Positions 15,622-24,483 of a stretch of 64,000 nt of DNA are shown one piece after another. A program made the translations under genes and the position numbers. Source of the DNA: UBA1941 sp046329555. GTDB lineage: Bacteria; Bacteroidota; Bacteroidia; Chitinophagales; LD1. Numbering within the stretch: the first letter of the stretch is position 1; each line of letters begins with the position of its first letter. The notes beneath the pieces are model-generated. The model saw nothing but the letters and a program-made list of their open reading frames with translations. It was not told where the DNA came from and searched no databases. The stretch spans positions 62,001 through 126,000 of the forward strand of contig JAXLUK010000005.1 in the NCBI GenBank assembly GCA_046329555.1, in the 5' to 3' direction.

Positions 15622-17441
15622 ACATTATTGTAGTAGATAATTTAGACTGGAAAAATGAGGGTGCTGATTTAGGCGGCAATCCACCTTTTCACATTGTAAT
15701 TGTGTCAGGAAAAACTTTTGGTGCTACTATTAAAGAGTTAAGAAACTCAAAAGGTTTTGATGATGTAGTTTACTTAATCAATGTTCATTGTGTTTTTGAT
15801 TCGGAAGATACTAATGAGGAATACAATTTTCAGCAACAAAACGGAGTTGCCATTTACAGGCATCTTTTAAAGATATACGAGGACAACCAAGAAGAACTGA
15901 AAGTTGCCTTTTTCTCACCCATCACGATTGAGAATTTAGTAAAGTTAAAACCCGAAAACGCTGTATTGGAACATCACCCTTTCTTTAATGTTCCTTTTAA
16001 CTGGAATAATTGCGTTGCAGGATTGCAAGCAAAAAAAGATTGGAATATTTTCAATAATGCTTCGGAAAATCTATTGTCGGGTTGGTCTTTCAATGGCAGA
16101 ACCAAAATAAACGCCAATGGTAAAAATATGGTGGTGATAGACGACCAAACTAAAGAATGGGAAACTGTTTTTAATACGATTTTTGACAATCAGAAATCAC
16201 TATACTATGCTTCATACCAAAAGAATGAAGCACCCAATAATGAATTTAGCTTAGATAAAATAAAAGACACCAATTTCAAAACTAAAGTTCATCAGGCAGA
16301 TTTAATTATTTCCGACTTCTATTTGCAAGAATCACACGAAACCGATACTTGGAAAACTTTTGCTCAATTAGAAGATATAAGCGGCTACCGCCTTTACAAG
16401 CACGTAAAAGAAAATATGAATGGCGGCATACCCATGCTTATACATTCGTCCAGCAGTAAAATTAGATATTATCAATTTTTAGACAGAAGCGGAATTGATG
16501 ATTGGACAGCCAAAGATGCAAGGCTTGATGTGCCAAACTCACAAAAGCAATTCAATTACGAGTGTATAAAAAACAGCATTGAAAGGTTTACCGTTGGCGA
16601 CCATGCCGAAATATATGAGCATTTAAAGGACTTTTGGCGAAGAATTGAGAAGTTGAAAAACTGTAATACCGCTAACTGGTGGTATTCTAACGACATTTAT
16701 CCTTCTGCACCCGATAAAGGAATGAGAAAGGTAAGCAAAAACGAAAAGTCCCATGTCATTGAAATATTGACTGACGCATATTTTGCAATTCGTTCTTACC
16801 TAAAACGAGAAGATTTGTTTGCAAAAAGTTTCAGCAGCAAAGACAATAATTTTACAGCCACTTCTATTGCTTCTAATCTTGGAAAAATATACGAAGTATT
16901 TGAATTTAACCAAGATGATATAAGTTTCAATTTACATCAAAGGTTTTTTATGGCTGTCAGAAATGCAACAGCACATTACAAAAGCCATAGAGTGTTTTTT
17001 ATGGATGATGTTATATTGTATTTTCATTATTGGCTTCTTGCATTAGAAGATTCGGAACAAAACCATGAAGTGAAATTCGCTATAGAATATAAACTGAATA
17101 ATATCGGTGAAATTATAGTAAATGACAAAGGAGAGAAAATTGAAAAGTATAAAAGTTGGCTTGCACAACCAATTTGCAAATTTCGGTTATTATACATTTG
17201 GATTCAGTTTTACAATTCGCCATACAGACCTAAGCAGCAACCAGATGTTTGGGGACAAAAAATTAAGGAAAGAATGCACTCAATACTGAACAATATTGAC
17301 CACAGAGAATTATTCACGGAATTAAATCAAGAAGGGCAAGTAAAAAGAAGGGTAACTATAAATTGGAAAGATGATGCTGGCAAACCTTTCAGATTTGTTT
17401 CCGAAGGAAATAACGGTAATCTAAAATTATCAAATGACTAA
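15618..17441 (+). CDS. Receiver-HEPN fusion protein (607 aa)
   Basis: Three parts can be read. Residues 1-135 form a domain shared with the next gene (VYLINVHCVF, then VAFFSPI), possibly a receiver without acceptor. Residues ~168-305 form a response-regulator receiver: acidic pair Asp175-Asp176 (VVIDDQ), phospho-acceptor Asp233 (LIISDFYL), switch Ser277 in LIHSSSSK and Lys299. Residues ~375-480 are helical and contain RNATAH (Arg448, His453), the Rx4-6H motif of HEPN RNases, with HRVF following. There is no DNA-binding domain. A phosphorylation-gated RNase is therefore plausible. Its start overlaps the 190-aa gene and its end overlaps the next gene by 8 bp. Confidence 0.65.
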   Translation: MNIIVVDNLDWKNEGADLGGNPPFHIVIVSGKTFGATIKELRNSKGFDDVVYLINVHCVFDSEDTNEEYNFQQQNGVAIYRHLLKIYEDNQEELKVAFFSPITIENLVKLKPENAVLEHHPFFNVPFNWNNCVAGLQAKKDWNIFNNASENLLSGWSFNGRTKINANGKNMVVIDDQTKEWETVFNTIFDNQKSLYYASYQKNEAPNNEFSLDKIKDTNFKTKVHQADLIISDFYLQESHETDTWKTFAQLEDISGYRLYKHVKENMNGGIPMLIHSSSSKIRYYQFLDRSGIDDWTAKDARLDVPNSQKQFNYECIKNSIERFTVGDHAEIYEHLKDFWRRIEKLKNCNTANWWYSNDIYPSAPDKGMRKVSKNEKSHVIEILTDAYFAIRSYLKREDLFAKSFSSKDNNFTATSIASNLGKIYEVFEFNQDDISFNLHQRFFMAVRNATAHYKSHRVFFMDDVILYFHYWLLALEDSEQNHEVKFAIEYKLNNIGEIIVNDKGEKIEKYKSWLAQPICKFRLLYIWIQFYNSPYRPKQQPDVWGQKIKERMHSILNNIDHRELFTELNQEGQVKRRVTINWKDDAGKPFRFVSEGNNGNLKLSND

Positions 17442-19281
17442 AACGATTTATCATATATGCAATGAAGGAACTCTGCAAATAAACGGAGGCGAAAATATTT
17501 ATAGCATTTCAGCTATTCCAAAAAATATTGATAATGCACAAAGTATTTTCTTGGTAAATGTTCATTTGAATTGGGAAGGAAGACATCTAAGTAAAAATTA
17601 CGGATTTGAAATTGCCAATGAACTGCGGACGAAACTAAAATCAAAAGCACCCATTATTTTTTACAGTCCGATACAAAAAGAATATTTTGAACAGAAAAGC
17701 GAAAAAGAAATTAAATACAAAATTCTTTTCGGCAGAGGTTCAGCATTTTTGGAAGCACCGTTTAAAGAGTCCGATTTTAAAAAGTTACTTGAAAGTATTG
17801 AACCGTTAAGCAATGCCGCTTTGCATGATGTTACTGTTTCGTCCTGCGATTTAAAAGGAATTGTGATTGAAAAACTGAAACACGACTTGAAGTTTGAACA
17901 AGGCGAAGAAGTTGTTGTAAAAACAATAAAAAGTGTTTCGCCTTATTTGAATGAAGCCCAAAAGAATGAAATAAAGTTAAGCACATATCTTACAGTTCTT
18001 TCCGATAAAGTAAAGCAAAACGACAAATCAGGTTTTGAAACGGAAAGAGAATCTTTTATTCGCCTATGTGTAAAATTCCTGACCAGTGATAACTTCCAAC
18101 AGGATATTTCATCAACTAAAGAAGATAAGAATAAACACAAAGTTGTTGTTGTGGAAGATGAAACAGATTTTCTTCAATATGTAGTTGATAATTTGTCCGA
18201 CAGCTTTATAGTAGTTCCATTTGACAATGCGGAAGATGCTTGGAAATACTTACAGTCAGATGACGGTTTGGCTGTTAGAGCAGTTGTATCTGACTGGCGT
18301 TTAAAAAATGGCTTGTATATGCAGCAAATGCAGGGATATGAATTGTTGGAGCATACAGGTAAGATTGGATTCAGGGCTTTGTTTACTCTTTCTATGCAAG
18401 CGGAATTTTTGGTTCATCAGATACGGAACAAGATAGGTGTTCGGTTTACGATGTATAAAAAAGATAATTTGGAAGAACCCGGACAATGGAAAGCATTTAA
18501 AGACTTGTTAGAGCAACAATGCAATGAAATGAATGAAGTGATTGCCGCAATGCCTGATAAGGCAAGTTGGATGAAACCACAAAAGAAACGCAAACACTCA
18601 TACTATGAAGAGTATCTTGAAAAACGAAATTCAACAGAATGGGAATCATTTGAAAGTGGAATAACCGAATCAAGTAATTTAATTTGGCATGACTATTATT
18701 TGAAATACCTGAAAGGGGAACTGGACGAATCCTTACAGGATTTTTCAAAACGATTTGGGTTGCTGCTTAATTCTATTGAAGCCATACTAACAGCACGGAG
18801 AATATGTTTGGCTCTTTATTTCAAACAAAGTAGTGCATTCAGTAGGCTTTTCAAAGAAGATAATCCAAGAATACATACCTACTGCATTTTTAGAAGTAAA
18901 TCTTTTGATGAAGAAGTAGAAACCAATCGTAACGAGCATGGTGATGAATACACAGACAAAGAGGGGAAAACATATTCCATTGAAGAATGGACAAAGAAAC
19001 TTTTAAATGGAGCAGCAACCTCGCTATTAAATACTGAATTAGGATTTAACCTTGAGGAAGTTGTTTCGTTCAAAGGTATTTTACCCGAAGAAAAAAACTG
19101 GCTGAACAGGAATGGAATTGAGTTCAGCCTGCAATATTATGATTATGACCAAGAGGAAGATTCCGACCCCGAAGAAGATACAAACAAGAAAGAGCCAACG
19201 GATAAAGACCTGAAAAATATTGACGATTTTTTCAGAAATGGGAATACACTTGATGATGATGAGGCAGATAATTTCATCTAA
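17434..19281 (+). CDS. Receiver-domain protein with unknown C-terminal output (615 aa)
   Basis: Residues ~1-115 repeat the N-terminal domain of the receiver-HEPN protein (IFLVNVHLNW, then IIFYSPI). Residues ~234-345 are a well-preserved receiver: VVVVEDE (Glu241, Asp242), acceptor Asp287 in VVSDWRL, Thr318/Ser320 in ALFTLS, and Lys342/343. The C-terminal ~270 residues are unrecognised, with a Lys-rich segment (MKPQKKRKHS), a helical middle part and a very acidic tail (EEDSDPEEDTNKKEPTDKD). The protein has no HTH. It could be the second phosphoacceptor or the target-recognition part of the system. It is the last gene of the run; no clear terminator follows. Confidence 0.7.
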   Translation: MTKTIYHICNEGTLQINGGENIYSISAIPKNIDNAQSIFLVNVHLNWEGRHLSKNYGFEIANELRTKLKSKAPIIFYSPIQKEYFEQKSEKEIKYKILFGRGSAFLEAPFKESDFKKLLESIEPLSNAALHDVTVSSCDLKGIVIEKLKHDLKFEQGEEVVVKTIKSVSPYLNEAQKNEIKLSTYLTVLSDKVKQNDKSGFETERESFIRLCVKFLTSDNFQQDISSTKEDKNKHKVVVVEDETDFLQYVVDNLSDSFIVVPFDNAEDAWKYLQSDDGLAVRAVVSDWRLKNGLYMQQMQGYELLEHTGKIGFRALFTLSMQAEFLVHQIRNKIGVRFTMYKKDNLEEPGQWKAFKDLLEQQCNEMNEVIAAMPDKASWMKPQKKRKHSYYEEYLEKRNSTEWESFESGITESSNLIWHDYYLKYLKGELDESLQDFSKRFGLLLNSIEAILTARRICLALYFKQSSAFSRLFKEDNPRIHTYCIFRSKSFDEEVETNRNEHGDEYTDKEGKTYSIEEWTKKLLNGAATSLLNTELGFNLEEVVSFKGILPEEKNWLNRNGIEFSLQYYDYDQEEDSDPEEDTNKKEPTDKDLKNIDDFFRNGNTLDDDEADNFI

Positions 19282-19376
19282 TTGAGTGTTTCTTTACTTT
19301 GCAATATGATTGAGAAAATACAAACAATAAAAGCAAAATGAGATTGCCAGCTAAATGTAGCTAAGTAGGCGTTTCT

Positions 19377-19384
19377 TACTTTTG
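19377..19384 (+). promoter_or_regulatory. -7 box upstream of the transglutaminase-like gene
   Basis: TACTTTTG matches TAnnTTTG and lies ~105 bp before the ATG at 19489. A -33 TTG at the normal 19-21 bp distance is not seen, so the call is weak. A small GGGC-TTAT-GCCC hairpin near 19437 lies in the leader. Confidence 0.35.
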
Positions 19385-19488
19385 ACCCGTTCTTTGAAAT
19401 ACTTCTGAACAAAGCGATTTAAGCGAATGATACTCTGGGCTTATGCCCGCAGTCAACTATCCTAAAAATTCATTCACTTAAAAAAGCA

Positions 19489-20418
19489 ATGATGATGAAG
19501 TATTTTAATTACACCAAAACAGTTTCAGCGTGGCTCAAATGCCAACTGCTGATGATGCTTTTGCTTGGTGCTTACACAGCACAGGCACAGAACAGCGTTT
19601 ACAAACGCACCTTACAATGGAAGTATGGCGGGTATATTTTTACCAACGACTTTACTTTTAATTACAACAGTTACATTTACTACAAAGGGTTGTCTAAAAC
19701 GCAACCCAAAGAAAACTATGCCACAGAGCATAGCAGCCACCCTTATTTATTGCAGTTAGCCAAAGTGCTTGACGAAGATGCTAAAGAACTTGGCTACACG
19801 GGTTTTACGTTGGCGGAGTATTTAACTGCCTTTGTGCAGCAAGCCATACCCTACAAAAGCGACCCTTACAATGGCGGTTGGGATTACCCCAAATACCCGA
19901 TTGAAACCCTTGTAGAGCAAGGTGGCGATTGCGAAGATAAAGCCGCCTTATTGGTTGCCTTGCTAAAAACCTTTGGTTTTGATGCAGTAATGGTGAGTTT
20001 GCCCGGACACATGGCAGCCGCCATTAACTGTGCCAACTGCAACGGCTATTACACTTACAACGGTAAGAAATACGCCTTTATAGAAACAACCGAAAAAGGT
20101 TGGGGCATTGGCGTAGTGCCGCCTGATAGCAGAAATGTTGGAGCTACGCTGTTACAAACCGCAGCACTAAAAAAATACAACCGTGAGGATGTGTATGCGT
20201 GGAACGGCAAGAACAACATTGGCGAAACGCCTTACCTAAACAACGGTTGGAATACCACCAAGCCCAACAACAACGGCAACAACTGGAATGTGAACACAGT
20301 TGGCACAAGCAGCAGCACAACAACGGTAACAATTAACGGAACTACCTACCAGATAAAAGGTAGCGGCAGCACCACCATTACTGTAAATGGAGCTACCGTA
20401 ACAGTAATAACACAGTAA
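19489..20418 (+). CDS. Secreted transglutaminase-like cysteine protease homologue
   Basis: A 309-residue exported protein. The signal peptide has an MMLLLGAYTAQAQ-like end, cleaved around residue 34. The transglutaminase-like core holds Cys148 in GGDCEDKAALLVALL, His174 in SLPGHMAAAI and Glu199 in YAFIETT at the third catalytic position (often Asp). This resembles bacterial transglutaminase-like cysteine proteases. The C-terminal ~70 residues are low-complexity Asn/Thr/Gly followed by two short TxTVNG-type beta repeats. It is 40 bp upstream of the membrane-protein gene and appears to form a three-gene unit with it and a VWA-like lipoprotein. The substrate is unknown. Confidence 0.75.
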   Translation: MMMKYFNYTKTVSAWLKCQLLMMLLLGAYTAQAQNSVYKRTLQWKYGGYIFTNDFTFNYNSYIYYKGLSKTQPKENYATEHSSHPYLLQLAKVLDEDAKELGYTGFTLAEYLTAFVQQAIPYKSDPYNGGWDYPKYPIETLVEQGGDCEDKAALLVALLKTFGFDAVMVSLPGHMAAAINCANCNGYYTYNGKKYAFIETTEKGWGIGVVPPDSRNVGATLLQTAALKKYNREDVYAWNGKNNIGETPYLNNGWNTTKPNNNGNNWNVNTVGTSSSTTTVTINGTTYQIKGSGSTTITVNGATVTVITQ

Positions 20419-20458
20419 TCAGACAATAATTTTTAAAACAATTTAAAACAGAAAAAAG

Positions 20459-21505
20459 ATGAAAGCAATTACAAAACACCTGCTACCACGTTACACTTGG
20501 TTTATGCTTTGGTATAAACAGTGGTTTAAGAATGCCGAAGGCATTAAAGGATTTGCAGCACAGGTTATGAACTGGCTGATGCAAAGCACAATGGCTTTAG
20601 CCGAAAAGCTAAAGAACCAAAACAAGAAATTGGCGGAAGCCATAAAAACAACAAAGGCGAAGTTGGCAAAGTGGTATGAACACCCGACCATAAATGCTGA
20701 TGAATGGGACGAAATAAAAGGCAAGGTGAAAAAACTTGGCTTTTGGATTGTGGTATTGATTATTACCGAAGCGGCATGTAACTACTTTGCCGTAGAAACC
20801 TTAATGGAAGGAAAAGGTTGGTTTTGGATTACCGTTAGGGCGTTAGTTGCCATTGGTATTACAGGCGGTTGCCTTTACCTTTTTGAAAGATGGATGGCGG
20901 CAGTAATAAACAAACCTGCTTACAAACAAGAAGAAGCACCTAAGCGAAACTGGATTGAGATTGCAATACTTACCTGCATTTGCGTTGGAGTTGAAATTGC
21001 GTTTTACTACTTGTGCAAACGCAGAGGCATAGTGTTGGAAGGCAACAGTGGCGATGAAACCGCCAACAACTTTTTGATAATTTTTGGAATGATGTTGCCC
21101 ATTTTTATTGGCTACCTTGCCTATGAAAGAAGCCGCTACACCAGCCCTTACAACAACACTTTGCGTATTGCGAAAGCGGAAAAAGCAGTAGCACAAATGG
21201 AAAGCAAGGTTGCCACCAACAACCAAAAAATGGAAGACCATTTTAAACGTGAAGTGCAAGACCGTTGGGCATTATTGCAAGAGTTTAAGGTTTACAAAGA
21301 AAACTACAACCTGAACAAAGGCATAGAAAAGGAAAATACTGCAGGACACTTTTGCGAAACCCACGACAGTTTTGAAAAAGAAGCAGTGCAACGCTACCAA
21401 AAAGAAGTATTGCACCAAACGCCAATACAGCCCACTTTGGTAATTGCCAAAGAGCAAATGAATGGACACAGCAAACAATTACCGCAAAACATTATTAACC
21501 GATAA
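20459..21505 (+). CDS. Four-helix membrane protein with coiled coil
   Basis: A 348-residue inner-membrane protein of no recognised family. The N-terminal ~90 residues are amphipathic and Lys-rich (MALAEKLKNQNKKLAEA). Four hydrophobic helices follow: WIVVLIITEAACNYFAV, WITVRALVAIGITGGCLYLF, IEIAILTCICVGVEIAFYYL and FLIIFGMMLPIFIGYLAY. The C-terminal ~120 residues are polar and predicted coiled coil (AKAEKAVAQMESKVATNNQ). It sits between a secreted transglutaminase-like protein and a VWA-like lipoprotein (5-bp gap to the latter), so it may anchor or transmit between them. Role is inferred from position only. Confidence 0.7.
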   Translation: MKAITKHLLPRYTWFMLWYKQWFKNAEGIKGFAAQVMNWLMQSTMALAEKLKNQNKKLAEAIKTTKAKLAKWYEHPTINADEWDEIKGKVKKLGFWIVVLIITEAACNYFAVETLMEGKGWFWITVRALVAIGITGGCLYLFERWMAAVINKPAYKQEEAPKRNWIEIAILTCICVGVEIAFYYLCKRRGIVLEGNSGDETANNFLIIFGMMLPIFIGYLAYERSRYTSPYNNTLRIAKAEKAVAQMESKVATNNQKMEDHFKREVQDRWALLQEFKVYKENYNLNKGIEKENTAGHFCETHDSFEKEAVQRYQKEVLHQTPIQPTLVIAKEQMNGHSKQLPQNIINR

Positions 21506-21510
21506 AAAAA

Positions 21511-22374
21511 ATGATGAACATGAAAAAGATAACATTGATTTTAATGAGTTGCACCTTGCTGATACTTGCGGGGTGCAACACCGAAAAACGCAAAAACTTT
21601 ATTGTGCTGGTTGATAACTCAACCAGTGTGCCGCAAGATGTAATTGAACGTTACATTAAAACCATACAGGAAACTATTTTACCCAACATGGGCGAAAAAG
21701 ACAAGCTGACGGTGCAGTTTATTGACGCTTGCAGCCAAAACAAAGCGGAACGCATTTACAGTTTTAACCTTGCTGAAACGGATTTTAGCAACAAAATGGA
21801 CGGTGTAAACCATGCCGCAGACAGCAGCCGTGCAAGGTTAAGACGTTACCTTTTGCAGACGGTGAAAGACGAGCTTGCCAACACCATTGTTGCCAAACGA
21901 CAAGAACGTAAACATTGCGGCAACTATACCGACATTGTGAACGCCTTGAACGAAGCAAAAAGTTTGGTGGAGAACGGCAAAAGCTACACAAGCAAAACCG
22001 ACAAATTGCTGAACGATGCACAGGGCAACGACAACTACGAATACGAAACCTGCATTGTGATTTGTAGCGACATGGTGAACGAAAATGCTGCACGGACTTT
22101 TGACTTTACCACCTTTGGCAGACTGAAAGACGAAGATGTGAACAGGAAAGTAACCGAACTGAAAGACCTGAACAAAATACCCGACCTGCACGGTGTGAAA
22201 ATTTTGGTTTACGGTGCGACAAGCACCAAAGAAGCGGGAGCGTTTGCAGGGCGACAAATTGAAAACGTAAAACTATTTTGGGACTTATTTTTTCATTCAG
22301 CAGGTGCTGACTTGAAAGGATATGGTTACGACACAGGTATGGAATTGAAAAACTACTTGGTAAAAAACGAATAG
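21511..22374 (+). CDS. VWA-like lipoprotein
   Basis: A 287-residue lipoprotein. Signal MKKITLILMSCTLLILAGC carries a clear lipobox LAGC. The mature protein begins with strand FIVLVDNSTSV, a DxSxS MIDAS metal-site motif of von Willebrand A domains. VIICSDMVNE later in the chain provides the acidic loop of the same fold, and ILVYGATS is a further strand. The segment HCGNYTDIVNAL lies in the middle. VWA lipoproteins commonly mediate protein contacts at the envelope. It is the last gene of a compact unit with the transglutaminase-like and membrane proteins. MMNMKK allows two starts; the difference is small. Confidence 0.75.
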   Translation: MMNMKKITLILMSCTLLILAGCNTEKRKNFIVLVDNSTSVPQDVIERYIKTIQETILPNMGEKDKLTVQFIDACSQNKAERIYSFNLAETDFSNKMDGVNHAADSSRARLRRYLLQTVKDELANTIVAKRQERKHCGNYTDIVNALNEAKSLVENGKSYTSKTDKLLNDAQGNDNYEYETCIVICSDMVNENAARTFDFTTFGRLKDEDVNRKVTELKDLNKIPDLHGVKILVYGATSTKEAGAFAGRQIENVKLFWDLFFHSAGADLKGYGYDTGMELKNYLVKNE

Positions 22375-22385
22375 GCAACCGCACG

Positions 22386-22457
22386 AAAAGCACACACATT
22401 TTACAGCCGCTACAGGCCAACCCGCAAACCAAAGCTGCAAAAAGAGTGTGCTTTTTT
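22386..22457 (+). terminator. Possible terminator with long loop
   Basis: Perfect 10-bp arms AAAAGCACAC (22386-22395) and GTGTGCTTTT (22446-22455) followed by T residues lie just after the VWA gene. The 50-nt loop is unusually long and contains further short complementarity (AGCCGC/AGCTGC-like), so it may be a structured 3' end. Confidence 0.5.
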
Positions 22458-22616
22458 CCTGCCCAATAAGAATTTTATTTTTTCTTTCCCCTCACTTCGT
22501 GTTTTTAATTTTTTTGCCACCGCACGGGCGACACTTGACCGGACTATTACCAACTTGACAAGTTTGACACACGATTGACGGGTAACAACCTGACACGACC
22601 GGAGACAGAAGCGCAT

Positions 22617-22744
22617 CTGCCAACAGCGGTTTGGCGAAATGCGGGGTGAAGTGCTTAATTGAACGGTAGTGCTTTTTATTTACATTTGTGCTTAGTGAAA
22701 GTGTAGTGCTTCTAAGTCCCGCACTTCGCCAAGCCGCAAAACGT
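22617..22744 (+). other. attC-like recombination site 1 (interrupted by IS1182-family element)
   Basis: Outer left end CTGCCAAC, then arm GCGGTTTGGCGAAATGCGGG (22626-22645). The right arm is CCCGCACTTCGCCAAGCCGC (22718-22737), pairing at 18 of 20 positions with scattered mismatched bases as in attC hairpins. The loop is ~72 nt. The right end AAAACGT is cut by the IS after ACGT; the rest of the crossover box, TATAGCC, lies beyond the IS at 24455-24461. Joined, it reads AAACGTTATAGCC. It follows the three-gene surface unit in the orientation expected of a cassette site. Confidence 0.6.
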
Positions 22745-24450
22745 CAGGATGTGAAATAACCCTGTTTAATTCTGCTTTCCACTAAAATTCAATCCTAATT
22801 TCCTCCTAAATTAAAAAATAGCCGATTACAGCCGCGCTAAATTTAGGCTGCTAATTTAAGCTCAAAAAATAAATACGCTGTAATGGGCTTAAAATCGCCC
22901 TGTTTTGAAGACAAAACAGCTATCCTCTTATAATTCGGTTGCCAATTTTTTAGTTTTTTCATTAATTCATCAAACCCGAGGATGTTGATGGTGCGTTTGA
23001 TGTTATACACGAGGCAAATTAAACTGTGTTCGCCATTTACTTTCTCTCTTCCCTTTAGGTTGGTGTAGTAATAGCCCCACTTTCGTTTAATGGAACCAAA
23101 GACGTGTTCATTTAGTTCTTGCCGTTTTCGGTAGGTGGCGTAGTTCTTTTGGTAACGTTTGGCGTTTTCTTCAACCACCCCGGCAAACTCGCTTCTTTCT
23201 ATCTCTCTGCCGCCCTTGGCCCGGCCGGTACAGAGGTGTTTGGCTGGGCAATCTTTACAATCGGGTGTTCGATACTTTTTAAACCGGTAAGGCGTATAAT
23301 CGCGCCTTTACGTGCCAGGTGCCTTGAGTGCGTAAAATACTTCCTTGGGGACACCGGTAGGTATCGGTGCGTTTGTTGTATTTAAACTGGGTAATGAGGT
23401 ACGCTGGGGTTGTGCCATGGTCGTTGCTGTTCACTAACTCCTGCTGCGCGCAGATGGTGGTGATACCTGCATCCTTACACTGCTGCAATTGCCGGGCATT
23501 GTGGTAGCCCTTATCACTGGTCACCAACAGATCTTCTTCAGATAGGTTGATTTTAGCCTCCAGTGCGATATCGTAAAGGGCATTGCGGTCGTTGCGATTG
23601 ATGGTGTGGGTAGCCACAATCAATTTGTGTTTTTCATCAACAGCGGCCTGCATATTATAGCACACCTCAACTACCTGCCCCTGTACCAGCAAGGCTCGCG
23701 CATCGGCATCGGTGGTGCTGATTTGGGGTTCACCGCTTTGTTCTAATTGTTCGGCCAGCGCCTCATAACGGATTTTATTTTCTGCCAGTCGTTTGAGTTT
23801 GGCGTGGATGTCATTCACGGACACTTCACCTTTGTCGTTTTCATCTAAGGCAGCCAGGTATTCACTGGTCTTTTCTTCGATATACAGTAAATGCCGTTCA
23901 ATCTTTTTAGGGTTGTAGTTGTTTTTCTTGCTGTTATGGGCACGCACCTTGGTGCCATCCACGGCTACATGCTTACCAGAAACGAGATCGGCTTCCTTTA
24001 GAAACAGAACGAACAACTTAAACGTGTTGCGCAAGGCGCGGCTATTGAGTTTTCGAAAATCAGCAATAGAGTGATAGTTAGGAAAGAGGTATCCGGTGAG
24101 CCATTGCAGCTCCAGATTACGAAAGCATTCGCGGTCAAGCTTGCGACTACTGCGAATACCGTTAAGGTAACCGTACAAATAAATCTTAAGGAATAATTTG
24201 GGATGAAAAGGCGGCCGGCCTTCTTCTTTCAAAACCACCTCCTGATACCCCAATTGTGATAAATCCAATTTCTCCACAAATGCATCAATAAACCGCACCG
24301 GATTATCAGCCTCTATCTGATCTTCCAGACTGGAAACGGTCATTTGCAGCCGGTTACTTCCCTGAACGTAATTCATGCCGACAATCAGCAGAAATCATGC
24401 CTTAAGCCGTATTATGGAAAACTATTTTTTTGAGGTAGATTCACAGTCTG
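22745..24450 (-). mobile_element. IS1182-family insertion sequence, near-complete copy
   Basis: About 1.7 kb. The ends are CAGGATGTGAA at the left and the reverse complement of CAGACTGTGAA at the right (TTCACAGTCTG, 24440-24450), a terminal inverted repeat with a two-base mismatch. Both sides are flanked by ACGT (22741-22744 and 24451-24454), which looks like a 4-bp target duplication. The single transposase gene runs on the minus strand and is frameshifted. A second, truncated copy occurs at 25170. The insertion splits an attC-like crossover box. Confidence 0.85.
22843..24376 (-). pseudogene. IS1182-family transposase, broken by a frameshift
   Basis: The N-terminal 365 residues (23279-24376) begin MNYVQGSNRLQMTVSSLEDQ and contain the DDE-type core: VSGKHVAVDGTKVRAHNSKKN (first Asp region), NMQAAVDEKHKLIVA and VTSDKGYHNARQL. 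The frame ends at 23279. Translation of the following DNA in another frame gives DYTPYRFKKY and then a Cys-rich stretch CKDCPAKHLC, reaching the second ORF (22843-23178) which ends FFELKLAA. One extra base near 23302-23306 in a run of GCGCC explains the break. Members of this family normally use a single ORF, so this copy is probably inactive unless frameshifting occurs. Confidence 0.85.
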
Positions 24451-24483
24451 ACGTTATAGCCAATTTTAGGTCGACAAAGCAAA

